NCBI GenBank assembly: GCA_013297695.1
Contig: JAAFHX010000014.1
Coordinates: 1-38,114, forward strand
Origin: Rhodobacterales bacterium
Lineage (GTDB): Bacteria > Pseudomonadota > Alphaproteobacteria > Rhodobacterales > Rhodobacteraceae
Direction of reading: 5' to 3'
Length of the DNA: 38,114 bases
Shown here: positions 5,700-13,095 of the stretch, piece by piece
How the letters are laid out: each line of letters opens with the position of its first letter
How positions within the stretch are numbered: the first letter of the stretch is position 1
Translations under genes and position numbers: made by a program
The notes under the pieces: model-generated
What the model was told of the DNA's origin: nothing
Databases searched by the model: none
What the model saw: the letters and a program-made list of their open reading frames with translations, nothing else

Positions 5700-7037
5700 A
5701 TGCCAGAGACGCTGATCCGGGGGGCCGAGGTCGTCGTGACCATGGACAGCACGCGGCGCGAGATTGCGCGCGGCGATGTGCTGATCCGGGGTGGCGTGGT
5801 CGCCGCCGTGGGGCAGGGGCTGACGACCACGGGCCGCGTGGTCGAGGCGCGGGGCTGTGTGGTGACGCCCGGCCTCGTGAACACGCACCATCACCTGTAC
5901 CAGACCCTGACCCGCGCGGTGCCGGGCGGGCAGGATGCGCTGCTGTTCGGCTGGCTGAAGACGCTTTACCCGATATGGGCGCGGTTTGGCCCGGAAGAGA
6001 TGTTCGTCAGCGCGCAGATCGGGCTGGCTGAACTGGCGCTGTCGGGCTGCACGATGACGTCGGACCACCTGTACCTTTACCCCAACGGCGCGCGTCTGGA
6101 TGATAGCATCGCCGCCGCTGCCGAAGTCGGCCTGCGCTTTCATCCGACGCGCGGGGCGATGAGCATCGGCGAGTCGGCAGGTGGCCTGCCGCCCGACAGT
6201 CTGGTGGAGCGGGAACAGACGATCCTTGAAGACTGCATCCGCGTGGTCGATGCCTTTCACGACCCCCGCCCCGGCGCGATGCTGCGGGTGGGGCTGGCCC
6301 CCTGTTCGCCCTTTTCCGTCAGCCGCGACCTGATGCGGCAGGCGGCGCTGCTGGCGCGCGACAAGGGGGTGATGCTGCACACCCATCTGGCCGAGAATGA
6401 CGAGGATATTGCCTATTCGCTGGCGAAGTTCGGCTGCCGCCCCGGGCAATATGCCGAAGACCTGGGCTGGACCGGCGCGGATGTCTGGCATGCCCATTGC
6501 GTCAAGCTGGACGCTGCCGAGATCGACCTGTTCGCGCGGTCGGGTACTGGGGTGGCGCATTGCCCCTGTTCCAACTGCCGCCTGGGGTCAGGCATTGCGC
6601 CGGTGCGCGCGATGCGCGATGCGGGGGTGAAGGTGGCGCTAGGGGTGGACGGGTCCGCGTCGAACGACGCGGGCAATCTGATCGCCGAGGCGCGGCAGGC
6701 GCTGTTGCTGCAAAGGGTCGCGCGCGGGGCAGATGCCATGGGCGCGCGCGAGGCGCTGGAGATTGCGACGCTTGGGGGTGCTCGGGTGCTGGGCCGGTCA
6801 GACTGTGGCGCGCTGGAGGTCGGGCGGCGGGCCGATCTGGCGGTCTGGGATATGTCGGGGATCGAGGCGGCCGGGTCCTGGGACCCGGTGGCGGCGTTGA
6901 TCCTGTGCGGCCCCGCAAGGGTGCGCGAACTGTTCGTCGAAGGGCGGCAGGTGGTGGGGGGCGGGCAGATGCTGACCATCGACCTGCCCGCCGTGGTCGA
7001 GCGGCAGAACCGGCTGGCGCAAGCCCTGGCAGGATAG
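5700..7037 (+). CDS. 8-oxoguanine deaminase (amidohydrolase superfamily)
   Basis: The 445-residue amidohydrolase would convert 8-oxoguanine to uric acid and ammonia, a cytosolic step in removal of oxidised purines. Metal-site motifs appear in order: NTHHHLYQT (about residues 61-69), LHTHLAENDED (about 225), VWHAHCVKL (about 263) and the catalytic GVDGSASNDAGN (about 315). The segment AHCPCSNCRLGSGIAPV corresponds to the CPxSNxRLGSGIAP signature that marks this branch (related to AtzA/TrzN and guanine-type deaminases). Length fits the family. ATG 5700 has AGGCAGGTCGGA upstream. It is followed after 9 bp by the RraB-like gene, probably in one operon, and faces a guanine deaminase gene across a GNAT gene. 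An atrazine- or cytosine-type specificity is less likely. Confidence 0.88.
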   Translation: MPETLIRGAEVVVTMDSTRREIARGDVLIRGGVVAAVGQGLTTTGRVVEARGCVVTPGLVNTHHHLYQTLTRAVPGGQDALLFGWLKTLYPIWARFGPEEMFVSAQIGLAELALSGCTMTSDHLYLYPNGARLDDSIAAAAEVGLRFHPTRGAMSIGESAGGLPPDSLVEREQTILEDCIRVVDAFHDPRPGAMLRVGLAPCSPFSVSRDLMRQAALLARDKGVMLHTHLAENDEDIAYSLAKFGCRPGQYAEDLGWTGADVWHAHCVKLDAAEIDLFARSGTGVAHCPCSNCRLGSGIAPVRAMRDAGVKVALGVDGSASNDAGNLIAEARQALLLQRVARGADAMGAREALEIATLGGARVLGRSDCGALEVGRRADLAVWDMSGIEAAGSWDPVAALILCGPARVRELFVEGRQVVGGGQMLTIDLPAVVERQNRLAQALAG

Positions 7038-7046
7038 GAGAGCGGA

Positions 7047-7367
7047 ATGTCGCACAATTACGAAACGCAGCGGCGCGAGACCTATGCGACCTTCAAGCAG
7101 TCGGGGTCGGTCAAGCTGCCGAAAACGGCCGAGGTCGATTTCATGTTCTTCATCGAGGAACTGGACGCCGACTGGAATGCGCTGGAAAAGGCCCTGCGCG
7201 CCGAAGGGTTCCGCCCGCGCCGGGTGGGCGACGGCATCACCCTGATCGCCCGCACTGGCCCGATCCCGGTCACGCCGGAAGCGATCTGGGACAGGGAACG
7301 CACAGCGACCACCATCGCGCTGGCGCATGACTTTTTCCCCGACGGCTGGGAACTGGCCGAGGACTAA
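7047..7367 (+). CDS. RraB-domain protein (ribonuclease E inhibitor RraB family)
   Basis: The 106-residue acidic protein matches the RraB ferredoxin-like domain: VDFMFFIEELDADWNALEKA, then a GFRPRRVGDGITLIA strand and the C-terminal AHDFFPDGWELAED, equivalent to the YDGWE ending of the family. In Escherichia coli RraB binds RNase E and changes degradosome activity. Many proteins with the domain have no proven link to RNase E, so only the domain is certain here. The start lies 9 bp after the deaminase stop, behind AGGAGAGCGGA, indicating cotranscription. Its TAA overlaps the stop of the convergent GNAT gene by 4 bp (CTAA). Confidence 0.85.
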   Translation: MSHNYETQRRETYATFKQSGSVKLPKTAEVDFMFFIEELDADWNALEKALRAEGFRPRRVGDGITLIARTGPIPVTPEAIWDRERTATTIALAHDFFPDGWELAED

Positions 7368-7879
7368 TCCGGGTTCTGCCGCCATTCCATGAACAGCGCG
7401 TTCTTGGCCGCCCCGGCGGGGACTTCGGCATAGGCGGCGATCTCTCGAAAGCCCCGGCTGCGATAAAGCGCGATGGCGTCGGTCAGGAAGATCGCCGTGT
7501 CCAGCCTGACGACCGGGCAGCCGACAGCCCCCATTCCCGTGATGACGGCATCGACCAGCGCACCACCGATGCCCCGGCCCCGGGCGGCGGGATCGACGAA
7601 CAGACGCTTGATCTCGGCCGTTCCGGGAGCGATCCGGCGGGAAAGGACACAGCCCACCGGGGCACCGTTCCGCCGCGCGATCAAGGCAAGCCCATCGGGA
7701 GGGCAGTAGGCCGGGCCGATCTCGTCCAGCGCCTTCTGCAGTCGTTCGGGACTGTAGTAGGACGAAATGTCTTCGGTTTCCTGCGGAAAGGTGTCGTACA
7801 GCCATTGCACATAGCCCCGCACCAGGGCGCGCACCGCCTGGACATCCGCCGGCGTCTCCATCTGAACAGTCTCGTGCAT
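7364..7879 (-). CDS. GNAT-family N-acetyltransferase
   Basis: The 171-residue protein carries GNAT motif A as AEIKRLFVDPAARGRGIGGA (about residues 92-111), with the RGRGIG acetyl-CoA loop, and motif B as ALYRSRGFREIAAYAEVP (about 140-157). The order and lengths are typical of single-domain GNAT enzymes acting on small molecules. Substrate is unknown. ATG 7879 gives MHETVQ; a GTG at 7885 in the same frame follows a G-rich stretch at good spacing and is an alternative start. The gene is tail-to-tail with the RraB-like gene, the two stops overlapping by 4 bp, and lies 58 bp downstream of the guanine deaminase gene on the same strand, so the two may be cotranscribed. Confidence 0.87.
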   Translation of the reverse strand: MHETVQMETPADVQAVRALVRGYVQWLYDTFPQETEDISSYYSPERLQKALDEIGPAYCPPDGLALIARRNGAPVGCVLSRRIAPGTAEIKRLFVDPAARGRGIGGALVDAVITGMGAVGCPVVRLDTAIFLTDAIALYRSRGFREIAAYAEVPAGAAKNALFMEWRQNPD

Positions 7880-7937
7880 GTCCACGCCTTGCCCCCCTTG
7901 CTGTCCCGGTCCGGGCCTTCTTGGCCGGACGTTCGGG

Positions 7938-9212
7938 TCAGCGTTCCCTGCCAGCCACCCAGACCGAGCGTATCGCCCTGTCGTCCCCCATCATGATCGT
8001 CGGAAACAGCGCCTGCCAGATGTTTTCGGCCCGGCGCGTTGCCTGTTCGATGGCAGGGGTCGAGGCGAGGTCGATCACCACAAGGTCCGCCTCCATCCCC
8101 GGGGCGATGTTGCCGATCCGGTCTTCCGCATGCAGCGCGCGGGCAGAGCCTTGCGTCGCCAGCCACCAGAGCTGTGCCGGGTGCAGCGCGGTGCCGTTCA
8201 ACTGGGCCACCTCATAGGCCGCGGCCATCGTGCGCAGCATCGAGAACGACGACCCGCCGCCGGTGTCGGTCGCCAGTCCGACCCGCAGCGACCGGGCCAG
8301 CCCCATGTCGAACAGACCTGACCCGATGAAGGTGTTCGAGGTCGGGCAATGCACCAGGCTCGCCCCCGCCTCAATCAGGCGGGCACGCTCGCGCGCGGTC
8401 AGATGGATGGCATGGCCGTAGACCGCGCCCTCGCGCAGCAGGCCCTGCGCCTCGTAGGTGTCCAGATAGTCGCGCGACTGGGGGAACAGCGCCTGCACCC
8501 AGGCAATCTCGTCTGTCTGTTCGGAAAGATGGGTCTGCATCAGGCAGTCGGGATGCTCGCGCCACAGCGCCCCCAGGGCAGCAAGCTGTTCGGGGGTCGA
8601 GGTCGGCGAGAAGCGGGGCGTGATGACGTAGGACAGCCGGTCAACCCCGTGCCATTTCTGCAGCAAGGCCCGACTGTCGTCATAGGCCGATTGCGGCGTG
8701 TCGCGCAGACCTTCGGGTGCGTTGCGGTCCATGCAGGTCTTGCCTGCCCAGACCCGCTGACCCCGCGCCTTTGCGGCGGTGAAATAGGCGTCCACGCTGG
8801 CCGGGTGGATCGTGGCATAGGTGCAGACCGAGGTGGTGCCATGCGCCAGCGTCAGGTCGAGGTGTCGGTTGGCGATGTCGGCGGCATGGGCGGGGTCGCC
8901 GAATCGCATTTCTTCGGGAAAGGTGTAAAGGTTCAGCCAGTCGATCAGCCGCTTGCCCCAGGACGCGATCATGGCGGTCTGGGGATAGTGCACATGCGCG
9001 TCGACGAACCCGGCCGAGATCAGCGCGCGCCCATAATCGGTGATCCGGGCCTGTGGGTGGGCCGTGCGCAGACGGTCGGCCGGGCCTGCATCGGCGATCC
9101 GCCCGTTCTGCACCAGCACGGCCCCGTGGCTTTCATGGCGCGCCACGCCTTCGCCGTCCGCAAAGGGGTCGCCGTCGAACCGCAGAACCTGCCCCAGAAG
9201 AAGATCGCCCAT
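7938..9212 (-). CDS. guaD: Guanine deaminase
   Basis: The 424-residue cytosolic zinc amidohydrolase would convert guanine to xanthine plus ammonia. Motifs are SAGFVDAHVHYPQTAMI (about residues 66-82, HxH metal site), the guanine-deaminase-specific GKTCMDRNAPEGL (about 157), MQTHLSEQTDEI (about 226), VYGHAIHLT (about 264) and the catalytic ATDTGGGSSFSMLRTM (about 315). Length and motif order fit bacterial GuaD well. ATG 9212 is used. Together with the nearby 8-oxoguanine deaminase this forms a purine-base catabolic neighbourhood, although the two genes are on opposite strands. Xanthine dehydrogenase and uricase genes are not in the window. Confidence 0.93.
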   Translation of the reverse strand: MGDLLLGQVLRFDGDPFADGEGVARHESHGAVLVQNGRIADAGPADRLRTAHPQARITDYGRALISAGFVDAHVHYPQTAMIASWGKRLIDWLNLYTFPEEMRFGDPAHAADIANRHLDLTLAHGTTSVCTYATIHPASVDAYFTAAKARGQRVWAGKTCMDRNAPEGLRDTPQSAYDDSRALLQKWHGVDRLSYVITPRFSPTSTPEQLAALGALWREHPDCLMQTHLSEQTDEIAWVQALFPQSRDYLDTYEAQGLLREGAVYGHAIHLTARERARLIEAGASLVHCPTSNTFIGSGLFDMGLARSLRVGLATDTGGGSSFSMLRTMAAAYEVAQLNGTALHPAQLWWLATQGSARALHAEDRIGNIAPGMEADLVVIDLASTPAIEQATRRAENIWQALFPTIMMGDDRAIRSVWVAGRER

Positions 9213-9287
9213 ACCTGCCCCCCGGCTTGCCCCCGGCAGACCCTAGGGTCTTTGCGCAGGAACGTAAATTTCCCGAGTGGCCCTGTT

Positions 9288-9299
9288 GTGTTGAAACAC
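9288..9299. promoter_or_regulatory. Palindrome GTGTT-GA-AACAC between guaD and mgtE
   Basis: A perfect 5-bp inverted repeat with a 2-bp centre lies in the 126-bp divergent spacer, about 40 bp before mgtE and 76 bp before guaD. It could be a repressor site serving either gene. Confidence 0.3.
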
Positions 9300-9338
9300 C
9301 TTTCGCTAAGGTCGGCGCAATCAGCATACGGGGACAGG

Positions 9339-10724
9339 ATGGCCGAGACCGGCAGCGAACGCGATGCGGCAGACGAGGACCCGATGGGCCTTGATCCCCG
9401 GCGCGTGGAGCCGATCCTGGAGGCGGTCGAGGCGCGCGATACCGCCCGTCTGACCGCGCTGCTGGAGCCGCTGCATCCGGCAGACATCGCCGACCTTCTG
9501 GAACAGATCGGCCCGTCGGAACGCCGGGCGCTGCTGTCGTTGTGGTCAGGCGAGATCGACGGCGAGATACTGTCGGAAATCGACGACTCGATCCGCGAAG
9601 AGGTGATCGGCAACCTGTCGCCCGAGGTGCTGGCCGAAGCTGTCCGCGAACTGGAAACCGACGATCTTGTAGACATTCTGGAAGATGTCGAGGCACCGCA
9701 GCAGGCCATCATCCTGGCCGCCCTGGACGATGCCGACCGCGTCGCCGTCGAGGCGGCGATGGGCTACCCCGAGCATTCCGCCGGTCGCCTGATGCAGCGC
9801 GAGGTGGTGCTGGCCCCGCTGCACTGGACGGTGGGCGAGGCGATCGACCATCTGCGCAGCGCCGCAGGGCTGCCGGAACAGTTCTATCATGTGATCCTGG
9901 TCGATCCCCGGATGAAGCCGCAGGCCTACGTCACGCTTGGCCGCATCCTGTCCTCTCCGCGCGACGCGCTGTTGCGGGACATCACCGAGGACAGCTTTCG
10001 TACCGTCGAGGCGACCGACCCCGAGGCCGACGTGGCCTATATCTTCAACCAGTATCACCTGATTTCCTGCCCGGTGGTGGATGCCGGCGGGCGACTGGTG
10101 GGGGTCATCACCATCGATGACGCGATGAACGTGCTGGACGAGGAACATGAGGAAGACATCCTGCGCCTGGCCGGGGTGGGGGATGACAGCAGCCTGTCGG
10201 ACGGGCCGCTGGCCACGGCCCGGCAGCGTCTGCCCTGGCTGGTGGTGAACCTGTTCACGGCGTCGCTGTCGGCGCTGGTCATCACGCAGTTCGAAGGCAC
10301 GATCACGGCGTTGGTCGTGCTGGCGGCGCTGATGCCGATTGTCGCCTCGACCGGCGGGATTGCGGGCACGCAGTCGCTGGCGGTGGCGGTGCGGTCGCTC
10401 GCCACGCGCAGCCTGACCTCGGCCAATGCCCGGCGCGTGGTGCTGCGCGAACTGGGGGCGGGGATGCTGAACGGGCTGGCGCTTGCCGCGATCCTGGGGG
10501 GCGGCGCGATGCTGATCCTGGGCGATCCCTGGCTGGGGCTGGTGCTGGGGCTGGCGATGATCTGCAACCAGATCGTCGCGGCGCTTGGCGGGGTGCTGGT
10601 GCCGCTGACGATGAACCGGCTGGGGCTTGACCCGGCGCTGGCCTCGGGGACGTTTGTGACGACACTGACCGATGTCATGGGATTCCTTGCCTTTCTGGGG
10701 TTCGCGACCCTGCTGCTGCTGTGA
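9339..10724 (+). CDS. mgtE: Magnesium transporter MgtE
   Basis: The 461-residue protein has the MgtE architecture. An acidic superhelical N domain (about 25-130; LEPLHPADIADLLEQI, ELETDDLVDILEDV) precedes two CBS domains (about 140-265; ISCPVVDAGGRLVGVITIDD). Five membrane helices follow (about 290-461), with the pore signature LAALMPIVASTGGIAGTQSL. The conserved PIVA-GGxxGxQ segment lines the Mg2+ pore, and the N and CBS domains bind Mg2+ to gate it. The ORF-track ORF of 791 residues runs in from non-coding sequence. ATG 9339 (MAETGSERDA) follows GGGACAGG and gives a normal family length. The stop overlaps the next gene's GTG start (GTGA). Confidence 0.95.
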   Translation: MAETGSERDAADEDPMGLDPRRVEPILEAVEARDTARLTALLEPLHPADIADLLEQIGPSERRALLSLWSGEIDGEILSEIDDSIREEVIGNLSPEVLAEAVRELETDDLVDILEDVEAPQQAIILAALDDADRVAVEAAMGYPEHSAGRLMQREVVLAPLHWTVGEAIDHLRSAAGLPEQFYHVILVDPRMKPQAYVTLGRILSSPRDALLRDITEDSFRTVEATDPEADVAYIFNQYHLISCPVVDAGGRLVGVITIDDAMNVLDEEHEEDILRLAGVGDDSSLSDGPLATARQRLPWLVVNLFTASLSALVITQFEGTITALVVLAALMPIVASTGGIAGTQSLAVAVRSLATRSLTSANARRVVLRELGAGMLNGLALAAILGGGAMLILGDPWLGLVLGLAMICNQIVAALGGVLVPLTMNRLGLDPALASGTFVTTLTDVMGFLAFLGFATLLLL

Positions 10725-11278
10725 CGCTGGCCCGGATCAAGGCCGAGGCGCGGAAGGCCGCCTTTGCCACCCGCAAGGCGGCCTTCGCGGCCGGTCAGGG
10801 TCGCGCGGCAGAATTGCTGGCGGATTTTCTGGCCGCGCACCGGGGCAAGGCTCTGTCGTCCTACATGCCGATGCGGACCGAGATTGACCCGCTGCGGGCG
10901 ATGGCCGCGCATGACGGACCCGTGGGGGTGCCGGTCATCATCGGGCCGGGCCAGCCGCTGCGGTTTCGCGAATGGTCGCCGGGCTGTGCGATGGTGGCGG
11001 GCGAATTCGGCGCGCTGATCCCGGCGGAAGGCGCCTGGATCGACCCCGATGTGCTGATCGTGCCGCTGCTGGCATTCGACCGTCGCGGGTATCGGCTGGG
11101 CTACGGCGGCGGGTTCTATGACCGCACGCTGGAGGGACTGCGGGCGCGCCGCCCGCGTCTGGCCGTGGGCTTTGCCTTTGCCCTGCAGGAAGTGCCCGAG
11201 GTTCCGACCGAACCCACCGATCAGCGGCTGGATGCCATCCTGACCGAGGCCGGGCCGGTGCCGATCCGGCACGTCTGA
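10721..11278 (+). CDS. 5-formyltetrahydrofolate cyclo-ligase
   Basis: The 185-residue protein would perform the ATP-dependent conversion of 5-formyl-THF to 5,10-methenyl-THF in one-carbon metabolism. The N terminus has the basic helix with RKAAF repeats. The middle holds SSYMPMRTEIDPL (the family's Y-x-P-x-x-x-E segment), and the C-terminal signature is LGYGGGFYDRTLEGL (about residues 126-140), which binds ATP phosphates. The start is GTG 10721, overlapping the mgtE stop by 4 bp with no clear ribosome site, so translational coupling is likely. The phosphodiesterase gene follows 48 bp on, a neighbourhood often seen in alphaproteobacteria. Confidence 0.93.
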   Translation: MTLARIKAEARKAAFATRKAAFAAGQGRAAELLADFLAAHRGKALSSYMPMRTEIDPLRAMAAHDGPVGVPVIIGPGQPLRFREWSPGCAMVAGEFGALIPAEGAWIDPDVLIVPLLAFDRRGYRLGYGGGFYDRTLEGLRARRPRLAVGFAFALQEVPEVPTEPTDQRLDAILTEAGPVPIRHV

Positions 11279-11326
11279 CGGGATTTCACTTGCCCTTGGC
11301 CGGGCCGCCGCCTATCCCCTTGGGCC

Positions 11327-12139
11327 ATGAAGCTCCTGTTCCTTGGCGATGTGATGGGCCGCAGCGGACGCGTCGGCATTGCCGAACGGCTGCCCGGTCT
11401 CCGGGCGGACTGGGGTCTCGATTTCGTCGTGGTGAACGGCGAGAACGCGTCGTCGGGTGCCGGGTTGACGCCTGAACATGCAAAGCTGCTGCTGGATGCC
11501 GGGGCCGATTGCGTGACCCTGGGCGACCATGCCTTTGACCAGAAGGACATGCTGGCCCATATCGACGGCGAGCCGCGCCTGATCCGCCCGCTGAACTTTG
11601 CCAAGGCCGCCCCGGGGCGCGGGGCACGGCTGTTTGCGGCCACGGGCGGGCGCAGGGTGCTGGTGGTGCAGGCCCTGGGTCAGGTGTTCATGAAGCGGCC
11701 CTTCGACGATCCGTTCTCGGCGGTCGAAAGCGTTCTGAAGGCGCATCCTCTGGGCGGCATGGCCCAGGCCACGATTGTCGACATCCATGCCGAGGCGACC
11801 AGCGAAAAGATGGCGATGGGTCACTGGTGCGATGGCCGGGCAAGCCTTGTCGTGGGCACCCATACCCATGTGCCGACCGCAGATGCGCAGGTCCTGCCGG
11901 GGGGCACCGGCTATCTGACCGACGCCGGAATGTGCGGCGACTATGACTCGGTGATCGGGATGGACAAGGCCGAACCGCTGCGCCGGTTCATCACCGGCAT
12001 GGCAAAGGCGCGCTTTGAACCGGCGGCGGGCGAGGCGACCCTGTCGGGCGTTTATGTCGAGACGGACGACCGCACGGGGCTTGCCTTGCGGGTCCGCATG
12101 ATCCGGATCGGCGGGCGGCTGGAACGGGCCCGCCCGTGA
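11327..12139 (+). CDS. YmdB-like metallophosphoesterase (TIGR00282 family)
   Basis: The 270-residue protein has the calcineurin-like motifs of the YmdB/TIGR00282 phosphodiesterases: FLGDVMGRSGR at the N terminus, VVNGENASSGAGLTPEHA (about residues 35-52), VTLGDHAFDQKDML (about 63-76), IVDIHAEATSEKMAMGH (about 146-162) and VVGTHTHVPTADAQVLP (about 173-189). Characterised members hydrolyse cyclic nucleotides. The usual GNH metal-binding motif reads GDH here, an Asn-to-Asp change that may alter metal binding or may be common in this lineage. ATG 11327 lies 12 nt after CCCCTTGGG without a strong ribosome site. The stop overlaps the next GTG start. Confidence 0.9.
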   Translation: MKLLFLGDVMGRSGRVGIAERLPGLRADWGLDFVVVNGENASSGAGLTPEHAKLLLDAGADCVTLGDHAFDQKDMLAHIDGEPRLIRPLNFAKAAPGRGARLFAATGGRRVLVVQALGQVFMKRPFDDPFSAVESVLKAHPLGGMAQATIVDIHAEATSEKMAMGHWCDGRASLVVGTHTHVPTADAQVLPGGTGYLTDAGMCGDYDSVIGMDKAEPLRRFITGMAKARFEPAAGEATLSGVYVETDDRTGLALRVRMIRIGGRLERARP

Positions 12140-13044
12140 CCCGTGACCGCCGCGCACTTTATGCGGCGACACTGCTGTTCACCGGGGTCGGATGGGGCAG
12201 TACGCAATCCCTTGGAAAGATTGCGGTTTCCACCGGTTACGGGCAGTTCGGGCTGATCTTCTGGCAGACGGTGATCGGAGTCCTGCTATTGGGGGCCTAT
12301 CAGGTCATCCGCGGCAGGGGCCTGCCGGTGACCCGGCGCACCCTGCGCTTCGCGGTGATGATCGCGCTGATCGGGACGCTGATCCCCAACACCACCTTTT
12401 ATCTTGGCGTCACGCATCTTCCGGCCGGCATCATGTCAATCCTGATCTCGACCGTTCCGCTGTTGTCGCTGCCGATCGCGGTGGCGCTTGGGACGGACCG
12501 GTTCCGCCCGGCGCGCGTTCTGGGTCTGGTCTGCGGTTTTGCCGGTGTCGTCCTGATCGCATTCCCCGGAGCGGCCTTGCCCAGCCAGTCGCAGGTGATG
12601 TGGCTTGCCGTCGCGATCATCGGGCCGCTGTTCTATGCCGTCGAAGGCAATGTGGTGGCCAGATGGGGAACCGAAGGTCTTGATCCGGTCCAGACGATCC
12701 TTGCGGCAAGCACCGTGGCGATGGCGCTGGTGTTTCCCCTGGCGCTGGCCAGCGGCCAGTGGATCGACCCTGTTTGGCCCTGGGGCGCGCCGGAATACGC
12801 GCTGATCCTGAATTCGGCGATCAATGTGGGAATGTATGTTGTCTATATCTGGCTGGCGCAGGCGGCGGGCGCGGTGTTTGCCGCCCAGACGGGATATGTG
12901 GTCACCGTCTCCGGCGTCGGCTGGGCGGCGCTGCTGATGGGCGAGCGGTTCGGCCCGCTGGTCTGGCTGGCCGTCGGGTTGATCTTTGCCGGTGTGGCGC
13001 TGGTGCAACCGCGTGGCCGCACCGCGCCGCGCGAGGAAGATTGA
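12136..13044 (+). CDS. EamA/DMT-family transporter
   Basis: The 302-residue inner-membrane protein has about ten hydrophobic helices arranged as two EamA repeats. The first spans about residues 8-140 and the second about 155-292, ending MGERFGPLVWLAVGLIFAG, the usual final EamA helix pair. Characteristic segments include LPAGIMSILISTVPLLSLPI. DMT transporters often export amino acids or other metabolites; the substrate is not predictable. The GTG start at 12136 overlaps the phosphodiesterase stop by 4 bp (GTGA), indicating coupled translation. An SLC13-type permease follows after 51 bp. Confidence 0.9.
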   Translation: MTRDRRALYAATLLFTGVGWGSTQSLGKIAVSTGYGQFGLIFWQTVIGVLLLGAYQVIRGRGLPVTRRTLRFAVMIALIGTLIPNTTFYLGVTHLPAGIMSILISTVPLLSLPIAVALGTDRFRPARVLGLVCGFAGVVLIAFPGAALPSQSQVMWLAVAIIGPLFYAVEGNVVARWGTEGLDPVQTILAASTVAMALVFPLALASGQWIDPVWPWGAPEYALILNSAINVGMYVVYIWLAQAAGAVFAAQTGYVVTVSGVGWAALLMGERFGPLVWLAVGLIFAGVALVQPRGRTAPREED

Positions 13045-13063
13045 TCTCTTGGTAATCTCTGCT

Positions 13064-13082
13064 AGGAAAGTCGTGATTTCCT
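13064..13082 (+). other. Small hairpin upstream of the SLC13 permease gene
   Basis: AGGAAA-gtcgtga-TTTCCT is a perfect 6-bp inverted repeat lying between the EamA stop and ATG 13096. It ends 13 nt before the start codon and may affect translation or act as a small operator. Confidence 0.3.
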
Positions 13083-13095
13083 GCGGAGCGGCTGC

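Noticed and set aside
8349-9338. 330-residue upstream extension of the mgtE reading frame
   Set aside because: It is antisense to guanine deaminase and crosses the intergenic promoter region; MgtE has its normal length from ATG 9339.
9213-9338. Magnesium riboswitch (M-box or mgtA leader) upstream of mgtE
   Set aside because: The spacer is only 126 bp and shared with divergent guaD. I see one small palindrome and no complex conserved leader structure.
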